Below, piece after piece: positions 32,100 through 35,651 of a DNA stretch of 35,651 bases. The stretch comes from an uncultured Eubacteriales bacterium. GTDB taxonomy: Bacteria > Bacillota > Clostridia > Monoglobales > Monoglobaceae. Where the stretch lies: contig CAJKNM010000011.1 in assembly GCA_905201285.1 (NCBI GenBank), positions 1-35,651 of the forward strand. Reading direction: 5' to 3'. The stretch's first letter is position 1; the number at the start of each line of letters is the position of its first letter. Both the position numbers and the translations under genes were made by a program. Under the pieces are notes generated by a model. It made no database searches and had not been told where the DNA came from. It worked only from the letters and a program-made list of their open reading frames with translations.

Positions 32100-33110
32100 A
32101 TGAGTAAGGTTTTTATACCCGAGGGGTATAAGTCGCCGCTTGGAATGTACGATACGCAAGCGGCAATCGAATTTATAAAAAGTACGTTCGTATCACATTT
32201 TACAGAGGCTCTGAATCTTCGCAGGGTCAGTGCTCCGCTTTTTGTCAGTGAGGATAGTGGCCTTAATGATAACCTTAACGGCGTTGAACGTCCGGTTGCG
32301 TTTGACATTCCGGACGCGGATAACACACAGGCACAAGTCGTTCACTCACTTGCTAAGTGGAAGCGTATGGCGCTTAAAAAATACGACTTCAAAGTAGGCA
32401 AGGGTCTGTATACCGATATGAATGCAATACGCCGTGATGAAGAGCTCAGCAACATTCATTCGGTCTATGTTGATCAGTGGGATTGGTGTAAGGTTATATC
32501 AAGAGATGACAGAAACATCGATTATCTTAAAGAAACGGTGAATAAAATTGTCAATGCTCTTTGCGATACTCTTGAAGAGGTTAAGGCCGAATATCCCGCT
32601 CTGAATATTAATATCAGCCGAAATGTTAAGTTTGTCACAACCCAAGAGCTTGAAGATATGTATCCCGACAAAACTCCGAAGGAGAGAGAGAATATTATCG
32701 CAAAAGAGTTTAAGACGGTATTCGTTATGCAGATAGGCGACTTACTTAAATCAGGGGAAAAGCATGACGGCAGGGCTCCCGACTATGATGATTGGGCGCT
32801 TAACGGTGATATAATAATATGGAACGATGTTTTAAACTCGGCATTTGAAATTTCTTCAATGGGTATCAGAGTCGATGAAAAATCACTTGCAGAACAGCTT
32901 AAAAAAGCCGGATGCGAGGAACGCAAAGAACTTCCATTCCATAAGGCACTTCTTGCCGGTGAACTTCCTTTGACCATAGGCGGCGGAATCGGTCAGTCGA
33001 GAGTATGTATGCTTCTTCTCGGAAAAGCGCATATTGGCGAGGTTCAATGCTCACTCTGGGACAAGAAAACAATAGAAACCTGTAAAAATGCAGGAGTTCA
33101 GATTTTATAA
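32100..33110 (+). CDS. asnA: Aspartate-ammonia ligase (asparagine synthetase A)
   Basis: Makes asparagine from aspartate, ammonia and ATP through an aspartyl-AMP intermediate; a class II aminoacyl-tRNA-synthetase-like fold. 336 residues is the normal length. Hallmarks: GMYDTQAAIEFIKSTF, RVSAPLFVSEDSGLNDNLNGVERPV, VHSLAKWKRMALKKYDF, GLYTDMNAIRRDEELSNIHSVYVDQWDW, and near the end LPLTIGGGIGQSRVCMLLLGKAHIGEVQ. AGGAGGG lies upstream of the ATG. It is a single-gene unit ended by a terminator. Identification is very secure. Confidence 0.97.
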   Translation: MSKVFIPEGYKSPLGMYDTQAAIEFIKSTFVSHFTEALNLRRVSAPLFVSEDSGLNDNLNGVERPVAFDIPDADNTQAQVVHSLAKWKRMALKKYDFKVGKGLYTDMNAIRRDEELSNIHSVYVDQWDWCKVISRDDRNIDYLKETVNKIVNALCDTLEEVKAEYPALNINISRNVKFVTTQELEDMYPDKTPKERENIIAKEFKTVFVMQIGDLLKSGEKHDGRAPDYDDWALNGDIIIWNDVLNSAFEISSMGIRVDEKSLAEQLKKAGCEERKELPFHKALLAGELPLTIGGGIGQSRVCMLLLGKAHIGEVQCSLWDKKTIETCKNAGVQIL

Positions 33111-33121
33111 ACTCACACATT

Positions 33122-33147
33122 AAAGGGCCGCCGTAAAGCGGCCTTTT
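33122..33147 (+). terminator. Intrinsic terminator after asnA
   Basis: AAAGGGCCGC (33122-33131) and GCGGCCTTTT (33138-33147) form a 10-bp stem with a short loop and a T-rich tail, 12 bp after the asnA stop. Flanking ACACAT/ATGTGT can extend it. Confidence 0.85.
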
Positions 33148-33219
33148 ATATGTGTCTTTCATAGAATTCAGAGTAGCATATTGATAAATTCATACAACCT
33201 ATTATAGGAGGAAAACAAA

Positions 33220-33588
33220 ATGATTCAAGTTATACTTGTTCTTAATAAAATTGAATGTTTAAACAGGCTAATTACGGAATTTATGAACAACGGAATAACC
33301 GGAGGAACAATTCTTGACAGCCACGGCATGGTAAGAACAGCAAAGGACTTTGGCGACAACCCGATATTTGATATGTTTCGCGAAATATTTGACATTGATG
33401 AAACTAACAGCAGCAAGGTTATTTTTATGATTGCCGAGGAGTCACAAGTACGGACTATTTCGAAAATCGTTAATGAAGTAACAGGAGGCCTCCAAAATCC
33501 AAATACGGGAATCCTATTCTGCACACCTGTGATTTACATAGAAGGCCTCAGGAAAAACAAACCTCATAAAGATGTTGAAGGAGCGTAA
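33220..33588 (+). CDS. PII-like (GlnB-superfamily) small signalling protein
   Basis: 122 residues with the beta-alpha-beta-beta-alpha-beta layout of PII proteins. IQVILVLNKIECLNRLITEFMNNGI forms the first strand and helix, GGTILDSHGM the second strand, and SSKVIFMIAEESQVRTISKIVNEV the third strand and second helix. NTGILFCTPVIYIEGL resembles the closing strand of GlnB. The T-loop region (about 38-62) lacks the GlnB/GlnK tyrosine motif, so it is not a classical uridylylated PII; its ligand is unknown. An ideal AGGAGG lies 8 nt before the ATG. Its TAA overlaps the ATG of the aldo/keto reductase gene (TAATG), so the two are translationally coupled and probably act together. Confidence 0.7.
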   Translation: MIQVILVLNKIECLNRLITEFMNNGITGGTILDSHGMVRTAKDFGDNPIFDMFREIFDIDETNSSKVIFMIAEESQVRTISKIVNEVTGGLQNPNTGILFCTPVIYIEGLRKNKPHKDVEGA

Positions 33589-34769
33589 TGGTTATGCAAT
33601 ACCGCAAGGACAATAAATATGGCAATGATTTATCGGCTCTCGGTTTTGGCTGTATGCGTTTTACAAAGAAGTTTGGGGTAATTGACCAGGACAAGGCCGA
33701 GGCGGAAATGTTACTTGCCCTTAAAGGCGGAGTAAACTATTTCGATACCGCCTATGTATATCCGGGAAGCGAGGTCTGTCTCGGAAAGTTTTTAGCAAAA
33801 GGCTATCGCGACAAGGTCAATATAGCAACCAAGCTGCCTCATTATATAATCAAAAATCTTTCGGATGCAGATAAAATATTTGACGATGAGTTAAAACGAT
33901 TACAGACGGACAGAATAGATTATTATCTAATCCATATGTTAACAGATATAGAAAGCTGGAACCGTATTGTTGATATGGAAATAAAGGATTGGATTTCAAG
34001 GAGAAAACAAGACGGACGAATAAAAAGAATCGGTTTTTCGTATCATGGCGGAGGAAAAGGGTTTATCGACATATTAAATGCCTACGATTGGGATTTTTGT
34101 CAGATTCAATTTAATTATATGGATGAAAACAGTCAAGCAGGATTGTCAGGGCTCAAAGCGGCGGCCGAAAAAGGGATTCCGGTTATAATTATGGAGCCTC
34201 TGCGGGGTGGAAGACTTACAAACGGGCTTCCGGCTGATGCAAAAAAAATATTTGCTTCACAAAAAAAGAAAATGAGTCCGGCGGAATGGGGACTTCGATG
34301 GATATGGAATCATCCTGAAGTCACTGTAATACTTTCCGGTATGAATTCTATTGAACAGGTTGAAGAAAATATGAGAGTTGCTTCCGATGCAATTCCGAAT
34401 TCACTTTCAAGGGACGAGCTTTCAGTGTATCAGGAAGTTAAAAAAATAATTAATAAAAACATCAAGGTTCCGTGCACCGGCTGTGCTTACTGTATGCCAT
34501 GTCCGCATGGGGTTGACATCCCAACCTGCTTTAGATGTTACAACGTAAAAGCGTCAGACGGATGGTTTAACGGTATAAGAGAGTATCTTATGTGTACTAC
34601 ATTCAGAAAAAATAAATCAAACGCTTCTTTGTGTAAAAAATGCGGCAAATGTGAAAAGCATTGTCCGCAAGCAATTAAAATACGAGAAGAACTTGATAAT
34701 GTTACAAATGAAATGGAACGGCTGCCTTACAAGTTTGCCCGGACAGTATCTAAAATAGTGAAATTCTAA
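33588..34769 (+). CDS. Aldo/keto reductase with C-terminal double 4Fe-4S ferredoxin-type domain
   Basis: 393 residues. The N-terminal aldo/keto reductase barrel (about 1-285) has LGFGCMRF, the active-site YFDTAYVYPGSE (Asp and Tyr), NIATKLP (Lys), and YYLIHML (His). VILSGMNSIEQVEENM binds the cofactor end. The C-terminal part has two cysteine clusters, CTGCAYCMPCPHGVDIP and CKKCGKCEKHCPQAIKI, that should each bind a 4Fe-4S cluster. This architecture is common in anaerobes; substrates are mostly unknown, and it could pass electrons between NAD(P)H and ferredoxin-like partners. The start overlaps the PII-like gene stop; ATG 33594 is an alternative. A terminator follows. Confidence 0.92.
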   Translation: MVMQYRKDNKYGNDLSALGFGCMRFTKKFGVIDQDKAEAEMLLALKGGVNYFDTAYVYPGSEVCLGKFLAKGYRDKVNIATKLPHYIIKNLSDADKIFDDELKRLQTDRIDYYLIHMLTDIESWNRIVDMEIKDWISRRKQDGRIKRIGFSYHGGGKGFIDILNAYDWDFCQIQFNYMDENSQAGLSGLKAAAEKGIPVIIMEPLRGGRLTNGLPADAKKIFASQKKKMSPAEWGLRWIWNHPEVTVILSGMNSIEQVEENMRVASDAIPNSLSRDELSVYQEVKKIINKNIKVPCTGCAYCMPCPHGVDIPTCFRCYNVKASDGWFNGIREYLMCTTFRKNKSNASLCKKCGKCEKHCPQAIKIREELDNVTNEMERLPYKFARTVSKIVKF

Positions 34770-34838
34770 CTAATTCTTGCCATCAGCAAATTTCGCCTCT
34801 CGGCATACCTTATGTACGCCTTCGGGTATCCTAAAACT

Positions 34839-34878
34839 AAAGCTTTGGCTCAGTTTGTTGATTCCAAAGCTTTTTTTT
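34839..34878 (+). terminator. Intrinsic terminator after the aldo/keto reductase gene
   Basis: AAAGCTTTGG (34839-34848), 15-nt loop, CCAAAGCTTT (34864-34873) followed by T to 34878. It lies about 70 bp after the stop. Confidence 0.85.
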
Positions 34879-34900
34879 CATTCCCTTGTATTAATCTAAA

Positions 34901-34936
34901 ATAAAAACCCCCAACGAGCAAACTCGTCAAGGGTTC
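34901..34936 (-). terminator. rRNA operon terminator
   Basis: On the minus strand AACCCTTGACGAG pairs with CTCGTTGGGGGTT around a 4-5 nt loop, followed by TTTTATTTT. It lies immediately after the 5S gene. Confidence 0.85.
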
Positions 34937-34943
34937 TTAATGT

Positions 34944-35058
34944 ACCGGCGGCGACTTATGTTTCCGGGAGGTCGCCCTCCAAGTATTTTCAGCGCAAAGA
35001 AGCTTAACTACTGTGTTCGGAATGGGAACAGGTGTGACCTTCTCGCTATAACCACCGA
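34944..35058 (-). rRNA. rrf: 5S ribosomal RNA
   Basis: Read on the minus strand it starts CGGTGGTTATAGCGAGAAGG. It contains CACACCTGTTCCCATTCCGA, GAACACAGTAGTTAAGC and GGAGGGCGACCTCCC-like helices typical of 5S. Terminal CGGTGG pairs with CCGCCG. Ends are accurate to a few bases only. Confidence 0.95.
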
Positions 35059-35060
35059 TT

Positions 35061-35262
35061 ATTTCTTTCGCCGGGCAAGTTTGAGTCTCATCTCAACCGA
35101 GCCGGTTACTTTTGTAATAAACATATCATATGAAATTTCTTTCGCCGGGCACGCTTGAGAATCATCTCAACCGAGCCGATTACTTTTGTGATAAACATAT
35201 CATACGATATTTCTTTCGCCGAGCAAGTTTCATCTGAGCCTTGCCAGCCGCTTTTGTGTTTA
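35061..35262. repeat. 74-bp tandem repeats in the 23S-5S spacer
   Basis: Two full units, 35061-35134 and 35135-35208, about 88 percent identical by eye, then a third degenerate copy from 35209 that has lost internal bases after its first 22 nt. Each unit begins ATTTCTTTCGCC. The full units contain a hairpin with inner arms TTGAG/CTCAA inside outer CCGG-type arms. All lie within the transcribed spacer between 23S and 5S. Confidence 0.85.
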
Positions 35263-35313
35263 GATTGATAAAGAGAAGTGTAAGATTATCTCTTACTCAC
35301 AATTCTAAGTTTT

Positions 35314-35651
<338 letters not shown>

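Noticed and set aside
34940..35158. A 72-codon plus-strand frame
   Set aside because: It covers the 5S gene and the spacer repeats in antisense; not a protein gene.
35059..35313. tRNA gene in the 23S-5S spacer
   Set aside because: The spacer is explained by the 74-bp repeats; no cloverleaf or TTCRANNC arm was recognised.

Overview
This window looks like a piece of a chromosome from an anaerobic, low-to-medium G+C Gram-positive bacterium of class Clostridia, possibly an uncultured gut or rumen lineage. The evidence is the gene content and gene order style: S-layer homology (SLH) surface proteins, cohesin-like and dockerin-like modules, meso-diaminopimelate dehydrogenase, AsnA, a HisZ-dependent short HisG, ferredoxin-tailed aldo/keto reductase, GldF/GldG-type ABC proteins with DUF4340, strong AGGAGG ribosome binding sites and consensus sigma-A promoters. 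I cannot place it to genus from sequence alone.

Layout. (1) 1-6246, all minus strand: a reduced histidine gene set (a HisZ-HisG fusion, hisA, hisIE) runs into comEA-like and DUF624 membrane protein genes and then into dxs, whose 3' end lies outside the window. (2) 6348-7019: a strongly promoted Cys-rich small protein and a divergent small Xre-type regulator, with a short decayed stretch after it. (3) 7153-13547, minus: a PAP2 phosphatase, then the aspartate-family genes hom-thrB-lysC and ddh, preceded by a DUF1015 gene. hom, thrB and lysC are tightly coupled; ddh sits behind a hairpin. (4) 13811-13948: a 45-residue small protein that is easy to miss. (5) 14058-22120, minus: five consecutive secreted proteins built from cohesin-like, Ig-like, copper-amine-oxidase-like, dockerin-like and SLH modules. 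(6) 22561-27018, minus: a three-gene ABC system (ATPase, GldF-GldG fusion permease, DUF4340). (7) 27315-30281, plus: an Eis-like acetyltransferase and an intracellular GH13 amylase-family enzyme; then DUF4330 (minus), a ParB/Noc-like protein, asnA, a PII-like protein and a ferredoxin-type aldo/keto reductase (plus). (8) 34901-35651, minus: the distal end of an rRNA operon (3' part of 23S, a spacer with 74-bp tandem repeats, 5S and terminator).

The most interesting region is 14058-22560. Four secreted-protein genes appear to form one transcription unit. A consensus-like promoter (22247-22275) is followed about 25 nt later by a strong terminator-type hairpin inside the 5' leader (22166-22216), and an intrinsic terminator closes the unit at 15803-15835. 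A fifth gene encodes a cohesin-like module tethered to three SLH domains. Two of the proteins end in dockerin-like EF-hand segments, one of which has only one intact calcium loop. There is no glycoside hydrolase in the cluster, so it resembles the parts list of a cell-surface protein assembly with a wall anchor, cohesin carriers and dockerin carriers but without the usual enzymes. The assembly idea is inference; the modules are read from sequence by eye and need profile searches.

Two further points stand out: the HisZ-HisG single-chain fusion in a his cluster lacking hisD, C, B, H and F, and the 74-bp tandem repeats in the 23S-5S spacer. No prophage, insertion sequence, CRISPR array or tRNA was recognised.
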